A stretch of DNA of 64,000 nucleotides, from contig JAILHZ010000002.1 in assembly GCA_024695545.1 (NCBI GenBank), positions 70,734 to 134,733 of the forward strand, read 5' to 3'. This document shows positions 16,780-23,842 of this stretch, in pieces; the stretch's first letter is position 1, and the number at the start of each line of letters is the position of its first letter. This DNA is from Clostridiales bacterium. GTDB lineage: Bacteria; Bacillota_A; Clostridia; Saccharofermentanales; Saccharofermentanaceae. The notes beneath the pieces are model-generated. The model saw only the letters and a list, made by a program, of their open reading frames with translations, ran no database searches and was not told the origin of the DNA. Both the position numbers and the translations under genes were made by a program.

Positions 16780-18222
16780 CTAATCTTCGTCAGTAATGTC
16801 CTCTTTTTTCTCGATATTCAACTGTTCAATATGATTCTGGATATATTCAATATCCTTCGTATACTGTTCGCTCTCGGAAACTGCGGGGATCATGATCGAG
16901 CGATCCATCAGATCATGGAACTGTACCAGATAATCTCCGTATTTCTGGCTCTTAACAATATAATTCCACACGCTTGGAGAAGATACAGACGGGAGATATC
17001 CCTGTCGTTTCTGAAGACGCGAAGTAAGAAGCAGCGCATCATCGTCAAGTGCCATAAAGCATGCCAGATCACAAGCCTCCTTCGGATACTTACATGTACC
17101 GGAAACACAAAGCGGATAACTGATCAGAAGCGGTGACGAATACTCATCATCCTTGGATGACGGAAGCTGCATCATCGTCAGTGTATTCGGCATATAGTTG
17201 TCATAGATCATAAGTTCATCCGTGGTACCGGACCAGATACCGAGTTTTCGTGAAAGGATCGGAGAAACACCGGAGAATAGTTTTTCGATACGCTGCTCGG
17301 AAAGGCTTTCGTAGGAATAGCCTAATCGGATGATCGACTCCACAAGGGAAAATGCATCGCGATAAGACGGGATAGAACGGTCATCACTATCTGAAGCGGA
17401 AAGATACTCATGATCAAACAGCGAACAAGGCAGATAGGGCATCATATTACCTGCAAGGTAGAACGGAAGCACCGTCTGCTCTTCCTCATTCAGTTTTTCA
17501 AGATCAGAAAGGAGACTGATAAGTGAGCCTCTGGTCTGACGGTAATTGACGGAAGTGATCCCTGCCTGCTGAAGCACTTCCATATCGCAATAAAGAACTG
17601 CGGCAGATGTCTGGTACGGAATACCGTACTGCTGACCGTCCACATAAAAATTCTGAAGAAGCTGAGAATACACACGATCAGCAGACAAGAGAGGATTCTC
17701 CGCAAGTTCATCGGTGATCGGTCTGGCAAACGATTTATTAACCACCTGGTCAAAACTGTCCGTCAGGAATATATCCGGCATATCTCCGCTGTTCTTCCAC
17801 TGTTCGAGCGTCGATGTGCTGCAGCCGTTTTCAGACGTACCGTACACAGAAATAACGATCGGAATATCGATTGAAGAAAGATAATCAAGATCAACAGTTT
17901 CACCGGTCACACCCTCTCCGAGAAGGCCTCTGGACTTCGCATAATAAAGCTTGGCCAGGTACTGGCATGTGTCATATGAAAGGGGTGAAGCAATTGTCAG
18001 CTCTATCGTTTTTACTTCGGGAGTACTCTCGGACGTGGTCGTCTGTGAAGTCTCTGTCGACTCTGAAGACGGGATCTCGGGGAATTCATTATTTACTTTC
18101 TTGCATGAGGATAAAGTTAAGCACGAAAGGATCGAAACGACCAAAACCAGAGCCAGATTTCTTCCACATCCGAAAATCCGTGAATGCCGGACATTATCTC
18201 TTTTGGTGTTTGAGAAAAGCAT
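16780..18222 (-). CDS. Extracellular solute-binding lipoprotein (carbohydrate type), orphan
   Basis: 480 residues with a long basic N-terminus, hydrophobic signal and lipobox LSSC (C40). A serine/threonine-rich stretch (about 48-68) tethers a family-1-like binding domain: DMPDIFLTDSFDQVVNKSFARPITDEL, then GQQYGIPYQTSAAVLYCDMEVLQQAGI, typical of sugar-binding subunits of ABC importers. No permease or ATPase gene is next to it, so it must share a distant transporter or act as a sensor. The ribosome site is weak (GAGG 14 bases from ATG), so the start is less sure. Confidence 0.82.
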   Translation of the reverse strand: MLFSNTKRDNVRHSRIFGCGRNLALVLVVSILSCLTLSSCKKVNNEFPEIPSSESTETSQTTTSESTPEVKTIELTIASPLSYDTCQYLAKLYYAKSRGLLGEGVTGETVDLDYLSSIDIPIVISVYGTSENGCSTSTLEQWKNSGDMPDIFLTDSFDQVVNKSFARPITDELAENPLLSADRVYSQLLQNFYVDGQQYGIPYQTSAAVLYCDMEVLQQAGITSVNYRQTRGSLISLLSDLEKLNEEEQTVLPFYLAGNMMPYLPCSLFDHEYLSASDSDDRSIPSYRDAFSLVESIIRLGYSYESLSEQRIEKLFSGVSPILSRKLGIWSGTTDELMIYDNYMPNTLTMMQLPSSKDDEYSSPLLISYPLCVSGTCKYPKEACDLACFMALDDDALLLTSRLQKRQGYLPSVSSPSVWNYIVKSQKYGDYLVQFHDLMDRSIMIPAVSESEQYTKDIEYIQNHIEQLNIEKKEDITDED

Positions 18223-18256
18223 ACCGATCCAAAATCCTCATTTCTTTATCATTTTC

Positions 18257-18262
18257 ATTATA
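18257..18262 (-). promoter_or_regulatory. -10 element for the solute-binding lipoprotein
   Basis: Minus strand TATAAT about 35 bases before the start codon; the -35 region overlaps the tRNA-Thr terminator and is poor. Confidence 0.4.
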
Positions 18263-18274
18263 CAATAAATCGGA

Positions 18275-18309
18275 AGAAAAAAAGAACTGTCTCTTCTGAG
18301 ACAGTTCTT
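18275..18309 (-). terminator. Intrinsic terminator of tRNA-Thr
   Basis: Minus strand: AAGAACTGTCTC, loop AGAA, GAGACAGTTCTT, then a T-rich run. It begins two bases after the CCA end. Confidence 0.92.
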
Positions 18310-18310
18310 C

Positions 18311-18385
18311 TGGAGCCAATGGTGGGAATCGAACCCACGGCCTATTCATTACGAGTGAATTGCTCTACCCCTGAGCCACATTGGC
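18311..18385 (-). tRNA. tRNA-Thr (anticodon CGT)
   Basis: Acceptor GCCAATG pairs with CATTGGC, discriminator T and encoded CCA. Anticodon arm ATTCA-CTCGTAA-TGAAT gives CGT (reads ACG). T-arm GTGGG-TTCGATT-CCCAC. Confidence 0.95.
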
Positions 18386-18407
18386 ATTGCGCTTTTAGAG
18401 CACAACA

Positions 18408-18436
18408 AATATACCGATTATTTAAAGATATGTCAA
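18408..18436 (-). promoter_or_regulatory. Promoter of tRNA-Thr
   Basis: Minus strand: TTGACA, 17-base spacer, TATATT; close to consensus and about 22 bases before the tRNA. Confidence 0.75.
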
Positions 18437-18440
18437 GAGA

Positions 18441-19652
18441 TTACTCATGCTCCATGCGCCAGTCGATGCAACGCTGCAGATAATGGACATAGTCCGGATT
18501 CTTGCACATGCCCTTCCCTTTTACGTCGGAAATCTTTGCAACATCCTGGCCATTACAGAGTGTTGTCTTCATGACAATGTTGAGTGCCGGTACACACGTA
18601 TCGTTCGCAATATACGTACCGATACCAAAGGCCACTCTCGCACGGCCCTGGAAGTGTCGGTAAATCGCGTTCGCTTTTTCAAAGTTCAGGCTGTCGGAGA
18701 AAAGTAGTGTTTTCGTCGCAGCATCGATACCAAGGGACTTGTAGTGCGCGATCATCTTCTCGCCCCACTCGACCGGATCTCCCGAATCATGACGGACGCC
18801 GGAAAAGAGCGTCGAATATGTCAACTGGAAGTCACGAAGGAAGCAGTCTGTCGTAATCGTATCTGTCAGCGCCGTACCATTAAGTACACCATATTCTTCC
18901 ACCCATACACGGAGCGCGTACCAGTTAGAATAGGCGGGATTATGCTTGTGATCGCCCTGACCGACACACATGATCCACTCATGCGCCATAGTACCTACCG
19001 GAGTCAGGTTATACTTCATGGCAAGATATACATTCGACGTTCCCACAAAAGTGCTGCCGGTACCGGAAAGATCGGCATCTGCCAGTGCTTTTACCGCCAT
19101 ATCCTGAGCCTCTGCGGAAAGGCGTCTTCTCATACCGAATTCACTGAAAGAGGAAAGACAATACTTTCCACTCTTGATCCAGCCGATCTTCTCATCCAGA
19201 CGCTCTTTAAAGCTTCTGATAAGATCGTCATAATCGTAAGCCATACGGAAATACACTTCGTTAACGATAGCAAGCGTCGGGATCTCATACATAGACGTGT
19301 TCAGCCATGTTCCGCGCGTCTCAATCGACAGTCCGCATTCGGCATCCGTAGTAATCTCGAAATCTTCGTATCTCGGCTGCCAGAGTCTCAGGAAATCCAC
19401 ATAGGATCCCTTGATCCACTTGATTTCATCAAGATACATCAGTTCTTCCTCAGTAAAACGAAGTTCGCAGTATGCCTGAAGCTGTTCCTTGATCTCTTCG
19501 ATCATTTCGGAAGTGAACTTTACATCCGTGTTTCTGCAGCGAAATGTCCACGTGGTCTTATATGACGGAAACTGGTGATAGATCGCCTGTCCCATCGAAA
19601 ACTTGTACATATCGGTCTCCAGAAGACTTGTGATAATTCTGTGCAGTTTCAT
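18441..19652 (-). CDS. pncB: Nicotinate phosphoribosyltransferase
   Basis: 403 residues from the ATG at 19652, four bases after GGAGGGAG; a longer frame from 19682 starts inside pncA and is rejected. The N-terminus SLLETDMYKFSMGQAIYHQFP and the block SSFSEFGMRRRLS are family signatures, and FSGVRHDSGDP carries the histidine that is phosphorylated by ATP. The enzyme joins nicotinate to PRPP, giving nicotinate mononucleotide for NAD. It follows pncA, whose stop is one base before its start (TAA-T-ATG), so the two steps of nicotinamide salvage are co-translated. Confidence 0.94.
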   Translation of the reverse strand: MKLHRIITSLLETDMYKFSMGQAIYHQFPSYKTTWTFRCRNTDVKFTSEMIEEIKEQLQAYCELRFTEEELMYLDEIKWIKGSYVDFLRLWQPRYEDFEITTDAECGLSIETRGTWLNTSMYEIPTLAIVNEVYFRMAYDYDDLIRSFKERLDEKIGWIKSGKYCLSSFSEFGMRRRLSAEAQDMAVKALADADLSGTGSTFVGTSNVYLAMKYNLTPVGTMAHEWIMCVGQGDHKHNPAYSNWYALRVWVEEYGVLNGTALTDTITTDCFLRDFQLTYSTLFSGVRHDSGDPVEWGEKMIAHYKSLGIDAATKTLLFSDSLNFEKANAIYRHFQGRARVAFGIGTYIANDTCVPALNIVMKTTLCNGQDVAKISDVKGKGMCKNPDYVHYLQRCIDWRMEHE

Positions 19653-19653
19653 A

Positions 19654-20196
19654 TTACTCCCTCCAGGGCTCCTTTCCCTCATTCAGAATATCGATCTGGC
19701 AGCACTTCATGGTAAGAAGCGCCGCATCGTGAGATGCCGGGGAAACACCCGCGCAGCAGGCACCATCAACGAGAATATCTCTTTCAGGGAACAGATTCTT
19801 GATCGTAAGCGCATTGGAGACAACACAGATATCTGTGCAGAGTCCGATGACTTCGATCGGATCCGTATCGCCCTTGAGAATGTTCTTCCATCCGGTAAAT
19901 CCGAAAGAAGGCTTCTCAATTACAAGAGCATCTTCCGGAGCGGCATTTCTGATCTTAGACGGGATCTGCCATCCGTCAGAACCCTTGATACAGTGCGGCA
20001 CAGGCAGATACTTGCCTTCTCTTGTCTTCATATAATTCTTCTTATGGGTATCCTGCGTAAAGATAACGCGATCACCGTTTTTCACGTATTTCTTAATCTT
20101 TTTCACTACATTGGAGACGATTTTAGCAGCTTCCTTAGAACCGAGAGCGCCATCAATAAAATCCGTCTGCATATCAACGACGATAAGTGTTTTCAT
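19654..20196 (-). CDS. pncA: Nicotinamidase (isochorismatase-like cysteine hydrolase)
   Basis: 180 residues. The catalytic triad is visible as D8 (IVVDMQTDF), K95 (EKPSFG) and C124 (LCTDICVVSNAL); D49, H51 and H68 fit the metal site. It turns nicotinamide into nicotinate, the substrate of the next gene. GGAGGG lies six bases before the ATG. A -10 TATAAT (20230-20235) precedes the gene, and the tRNA-Arg terminator separates it from the upstream transcript. Confidence 0.93.
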   Translation of the reverse strand: MKTLIVVDMQTDFIDGALGSKEAAKIVSNVVKKIKKYVKNGDRVIFTQDTHKKNYMKTREGKYLPVPHCIKGSDGWQIPSKIRNAAPEDALVIEKPSFGFTGWKNILKGDTDPIEVIGLCTDICVVSNALTIKNLFPERDILVDGACCAGVSPASHDAALLTMKCCQIDILNEGKEPWRE

Positions 20197-20229
20197 AAGA
20201 TACCCTCCATCATGTCAAAACTTAACGTC

Positions 20230-20235
20230 ATTATA
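20230..20235 (-). promoter_or_regulatory. -10 element of pncA-pncB
   Basis: Minus strand TATAAT 33 bases before the pncA start; no convincing -35. Confidence 0.42.
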
Positions 20236-20249
20236 AATCAACAGCGGAT

Positions 20250-20300
20250 AAAAAAGAAAGACTCCCGACCGAGGATCACAGCGGATCCGGAATCGGGAGT
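20250..20300 (-). terminator. Intrinsic terminator of tRNA-Arg
   Basis: Minus strand: ACTCCCGA ... TCGGGAGT with a second inner pairing (GGATCC / GATCC side), followed by CTTTCTTTTTT. Confidence 0.82.
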
Positions 20301-20305
20301 TTTTC

Positions 20306-20382
20306 TGGCGTCCACGAGGGGATTCGAACCTCCGGCCTACCGCTTAGGAGGCGGTCGCTCTATCCTGCTGAGCTACGTGGAC
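20306..20382 (-). tRNA. tRNA-Arg (anticodon CCT)
   Basis: Acceptor GTCCACG pairs with CGTGGAC, discriminator G and encoded CCA. Anticodon arm ACCGC-CTCCTAA-GCGGT gives CCT (reads AGG). It lies 36 bases after the mtaD stop on the same strand and may be the end of that long transcript. Confidence 0.95.
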
Positions 20383-20418
20383 ATATGAAATCGCCGTTAT
20401 GGCTGTTTCACACGAGAA

Positions 20419-21735
20419 TCACTGGAGACGCGTCATCGTCTTCTTCGTTTCGGCTTTCACCTTCTCCATGTCGATCGTCTTAAGCTCGTGCTTATAAAGT
20501 ACGAACTGTCCGTCGATCATCACGGACTCGACACACTTCGGGCCACATGAATATACCAGTGCGGAAAGCGGATTACCGAGAGGCCACATCTGCGGACAAT
20601 CATAGTCAATAATCTGTATATCCGCCGTCATGCCTTTTTCTATAATACCACAACTATCAAAGCCACATGCCAGATAGCCGTTTCGGGTCGCCATCTTAAA
20701 GATGTCTCCTGCAGCAAGCACTGTCGGATCGAGAGTCTTTCCCTTCGCCATGAAGGAAGCAAGACGCATCTCCATGAACATATCCTGATTGTTATTGCTG
20801 GCCGCACCATCAGTTCCGAGACACAGACGGATACCGTCATTCATCATCTCAACCATATCCGCAAATCCGGAAGCAAGCTTCATATTACTAGAAGGATTAT
20901 GAGCCACCCAGACTTTTCGCTCAGCAAGGATCTTTCTGTCCTCTTCACTTAAGTGGACACAGTGGGCAGCTACGGTCTTATCATTAAGAAGACCCGCCCA
21001 ATCAAGCTTCTGTACCGGAGACATTCCATAACTCTTCTGACAGTTCTCATTCTCCGTGATCGTCTCTGAAATATGTACACTGACAGGAAGATCATATTCA
21101 TTCGCCAGTTCCGCAAGCGGCTGATAGAAGTATTCCGGATACAGGTAGATCGAATGCACGAGAAGACTGTGCGTAAGCAGTCCTTTTCCCTCGGAAGCGA
21201 TAAAAGCATTTAGTTCATCAACGCTGGTTCTGTCGATAGACCAATTGCCGTTCTCGCACTTCTTGCCCATAGAGGTCTGCTGGACACGGAATCCTGTCTC
21301 CACAGCGCCTTTTGCAATAAGAAGCGCACCGTCGTACATATTGGCAACACAGGCCGTACCGCCTTCAATCATCTCGGCAAGCGTCAGCAGATTACCGTAA
21401 TAGAAGTCATCCGCAACCATCTTATCTTCACGCGGGATGATCTGACCGAAAAGCCAGTCCTGAAGCGAGCGGTCATCAGCGATATTACGGAAGATCGACA
21501 TTGGAGTATGTCCATGAGCGTTTGCAAAAGTCGGACAGAGGATCTTGTTTCTGCCGTCATACTCAAAGTAATCACCGGATTCACCCAAAGCTGCTATCGC
21601 TTCCTGCTTCGATGTTCCGACGTATTCGATCTTATTACCGCAAACGGAACAGTATCCATGTTCGATAATAGAAACCGATGCGTTATCGTGTGCCGTTACG
21701 ATCGTTATATCCGAGAAAAGCACTGATCTGGTCAT
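20419..21735 (-). CDS. mtaD: Amidohydrolase, probable 5-methylthioadenosine/S-adenosylhomocysteine deaminase
   Basis: 438 residues of the metal-dependent amidohydrolase superfamily: NAHGHTPM (H74, H76), VSVHISETITE, AAHCVHLS and GTDGAASNN give the full metal and acid set. The MtaD/SAH deaminase assignment rests on this ATZ/TRZ-like pattern and on the gene context: it follows adenosylhomocysteinase and purine nucleoside phosphorylase. It would convert methylthioadenosine or S-adenosylhomocysteine to the inosyl forms. The usual motif is NxHxH with T before the second H; here it is G, a mild change. GGAGGAATAAT precedes the ATG; the ahcY stop is one base away. Confidence 0.85.
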   Translation of the reverse strand: MTRSVLFSDITIVTAHDNASVSIIEHGYCSVCGNKIEYVGTSKQEAIAALGESGDYFEYDGRNKILCPTFANAHGHTPMSIFRNIADDRSLQDWLFGQIIPREDKMVADDFYYGNLLTLAEMIEGGTACVANMYDGALLIAKGAVETGFRVQQTSMGKKCENGNWSIDRTSVDELNAFIASEGKGLLTHSLLVHSIYLYPEYFYQPLAELANEYDLPVSVHISETITENENCQKSYGMSPVQKLDWAGLLNDKTVAAHCVHLSEEDRKILAERKVWVAHNPSSNMKLASGFADMVEMMNDGIRLCLGTDGAASNNNQDMFMEMRLASFMAKGKTLDPTVLAAGDIFKMATRNGYLACGFDSCGIIEKGMTADIQIIDYDCPQMWPLGNPLSALVYSCGPKCVESVMIDGQFVLYKHELKTIDMEKVKAETKKTMTRLQ

Positions 21736-21736
21736 A

Positions 21737-23002
21737 TTATTCCTCCAGATCCCAAGAGTGGATGTATTTATCCTGCTCAGGAGTCAGCTTATCGATCGAA
21801 TAGCCCTTTGACTGAAGGAGGAACTCTCCAACACGGTCATCGATCACTGTCGGAGTATCGTAAACATGCTTATCGAGTTCTTTACCATGCTCGGCAATAT
21901 AACGTGCACTCTGAGCCTGAAGAGCAAAACTCATATCCATGATCTCAACCGGATGTCCGTCTCCACTGGCCAGATTAACCAGTCTGCCCTCTGCAAGAAT
22001 ACAGATCGTACGTCCGTCAGGCATTACATATCCTTCAATGTTCTTTCTGAGCTCCTTCTTCTCTTTTGCCATCTCACCGAGCTGAACCAGATTGATCTCT
22101 ACATCAAAATGACCGGCATTACAGCAGATCGCTCCATCTTTCATCTTTTCAAAATGCTGCTTCGTAATAACATCCTTGCAACCGGTGACAGTAACAAAGA
22201 CATCTCCAAGAGGAGCAGCCTCATCCATCGTCATGACATCATAGCCTTCCATAATGGCTTCACATGCCTTAACGGGATCGATCTCGGTTACGATGACACG
22301 CGCACCCATTCCCTTGGCACGAAGTGCAACACCCTTACCGCACATACCGAAACCTGCCACAACAACATACTTTCCGGCAACGATCAGATTAGTTGTCGCC
22401 ATAATTGCCGTCCATACGGATTGACCTGTACCAAAACGGTTATCAAAGAGATGCTTGCAGCGTGCATCATTAACAGCAATGACAGGATATGCAAGTCTTC
22501 CCTCTTCTTCAAGAATTTTGAGTCTGTGAACACCTGTTGTCGTCTCTTCACAGGCACCAAGCATTCCTGCGACAAGATCCTTATGCGTGGAATGCAGGAG
22601 CATAGCCAGATCGCCGCCATCATCAATAACAATGTCCGGACCGAAAGCAAGCGTCATTTCAAGATGCTTTCTATACGTTTCAGGATCAGCTCCATGGATA
22701 CAGTATACTTTCATGCCACGCTCAACAAGTGCTGCCGCAACATCATCCTGAGTTGAAAGAGGATTGCAGCCTGTAAGAGCAACATCCGCACCGCCCTCAC
22801 GGAGAACAAGTGCAAGATTGGCGGTTTTCGCCTCAACATGAACACTTACAGAGATCTTAAGTCCTTCAAAAGGACGTGTCTCTTTCAATTCTTTTTCAAT
22901 AATACGCAAAACAGGCATATTTCTATATGCCCAGTCGATTTTGTGATGCCCTTCAGGGGCTAATGCGATGTCTTTGATCTCGTAACGAGGCAGTTCACTC
23001 AT
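21737..23002 (-). CDS. ahcY: Adenosylhomocysteinase (short, Thermotoga/archaeal type)
   Basis: 421 residues. VALTGCNPLSTQDDVAAAL, the NAD site VVVAGFGMCGKGVALRAKGMGA, and ICNAGHFDVEI-like CCNAGHFDVEI identify the family. It splits S-adenosylhomocysteine into adenosine and homocysteine. The C-terminus ends in DKYIHSWDLEE and lacks the KPDHYRY tail of the long eukaryotic/proteobacterial enzymes, fitting the shorter form. Together with pnp and mtaD it removes the products of methylation reactions. Confidence 0.95.
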   Translation of the reverse strand: MSELPRYEIKDIALAPEGHHKIDWAYRNMPVLRIIEKELKETRPFEGLKISVSVHVEAKTANLALVLREGGADVALTGCNPLSTQDDVAAALVERGMKVYCIHGADPETYRKHLEMTLAFGPDIVIDDGGDLAMLLHSTHKDLVAGMLGACEETTTGVHRLKILEEEGRLAYPVIAVNDARCKHLFDNRFGTGQSVWTAIMATTNLIVAGKYVVVAGFGMCGKGVALRAKGMGARVIVTEIDPVKACEAIMEGYDVMTMDEAAPLGDVFVTVTGCKDVITKQHFEKMKDGAICCNAGHFDVEINLVQLGEMAKEKKELRKNIEGYVMPDGRTICILAEGRLVNLASGDGHPVEIMDMSFALQAQSARYIAEHGKELDKHVYDTPTVIDDRVGEFLLQSKGYSIDKLTPEQDKYIHSWDLEE

Positions 23003-23014
23003 AGTATATCCTCC

Positions 23015-23842
23015 TTATAATTTGGAGAAGAACTTCTCCATTAACGCAATACTGTTCTTCGAAGAAGCGTTTGCATTCTCCATGACCTCCGCATGTGACA
23101 GAGGCTGTCCGGAGATTCCGGCAGCATAATTCGTAATGCATGAAACTGCAAGAACCTTTAATCCGCTATGACTTGCCGCTATAGCCTCTGCAACCGTCGA
23201 CATACCGACAGCATCAGCGCCTAAGACACGAAGAGCTCGGATCTCAGCCGGAGTTTCATACTGCGGACCGCGGGTATATGCATATACGCCCTGATGAAGA
23301 GGAATATTTAATTCATTTGCCGAATCAATAAGTTTGTTTCTAAGATCAACATCATAGACACATGTCTGATCCGGAAAACGAGGTCCGAACTCGTCCAAAT
23401 TAGCACCACGAAGCGGCGAATCACAGAAAAGTCCGATATGATCGGTAATTACCATCAGTTCGCTGGGATGCATATCCTTATTAATTCCACCGGCCGCATT
23501 GGTCATAACCAGAGTCTTCACACCGAGCTTCGCCATCACACGAACATAGAATGTTGCTTCCTGTGTGGAATAGCCCTCATAAAAATGGAAACGGCCCTTC
23601 ATAATGAATGTAAGACGACCGGAAAGCATGGCAACAAGGAGTTTTCCGTCATGTCCGGCTACAGTTGTCCTCGGAAAATGAGGGATAGTTTCATAAGCAA
23701 TCTCCGAGATCGTTTCTACACGATCCGTTAGCGGACCCAGACCTGAGCCCAGCACAAGGCAGACATCTGGAATATCCGTTATCTGAGAACGGATATACTC
23801 AGATGCCTCAACTACCTTCGCATAGTAATCAGAATTAGTCAT
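23015..23842 (-). CDS. pnp: Purine nucleoside phosphorylase (trimeric type)
   Basis: 275 residues from the ATG at 23842 (AAAGGA five bases upstream); it overlaps the secA stop by 8 bases (ATGACTAA). LVLGSGLGPL, GRFHFYEGYS, MTNAAGGIN, GPQYETPAEIRALRVLGADAVGMSTVAEAIAA (split here by strands) and SCITNYAAG are signatures of the low-molecular-mass trimeric PNP. It phosphorolyses guanosine and inosine to base plus ribose-1-phosphate, so it can handle the nucleosides released by ahcY and mtaD. Confidence 0.94.
   Translation of the reverse strand: MTNSDYYAKVVEASEYIRSQITDIPDVCLVLGSGLGPLTDRVETISEIAYETIPHFPRTTVAGHDGKLLVAMLSGRLTFIMKGRFHFYEGYSTQEATFYVRVMAKLGVKTLVMTNAAGGINKDMHPSELMVITDHIGLFCDSPLRGANLDEFGPRFPDQTCVYDVDLRNKLIDSANELNIPLHQGVYAYTRGPQYETPAEIRALRVLGADAVGMSTVAEAIAASHSGLKVLAVSCITNYAAGISGQPLSHAEVMENANASSKNSIALMEKFFSKL

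Noticed and set aside
20197..20305. Structured region before pncA considered as a NAD or PRPP riboswitch
   Set aside because: The only stable fold is explained by the tRNA-Arg terminator; no conserved riboswitch core is recognisable.
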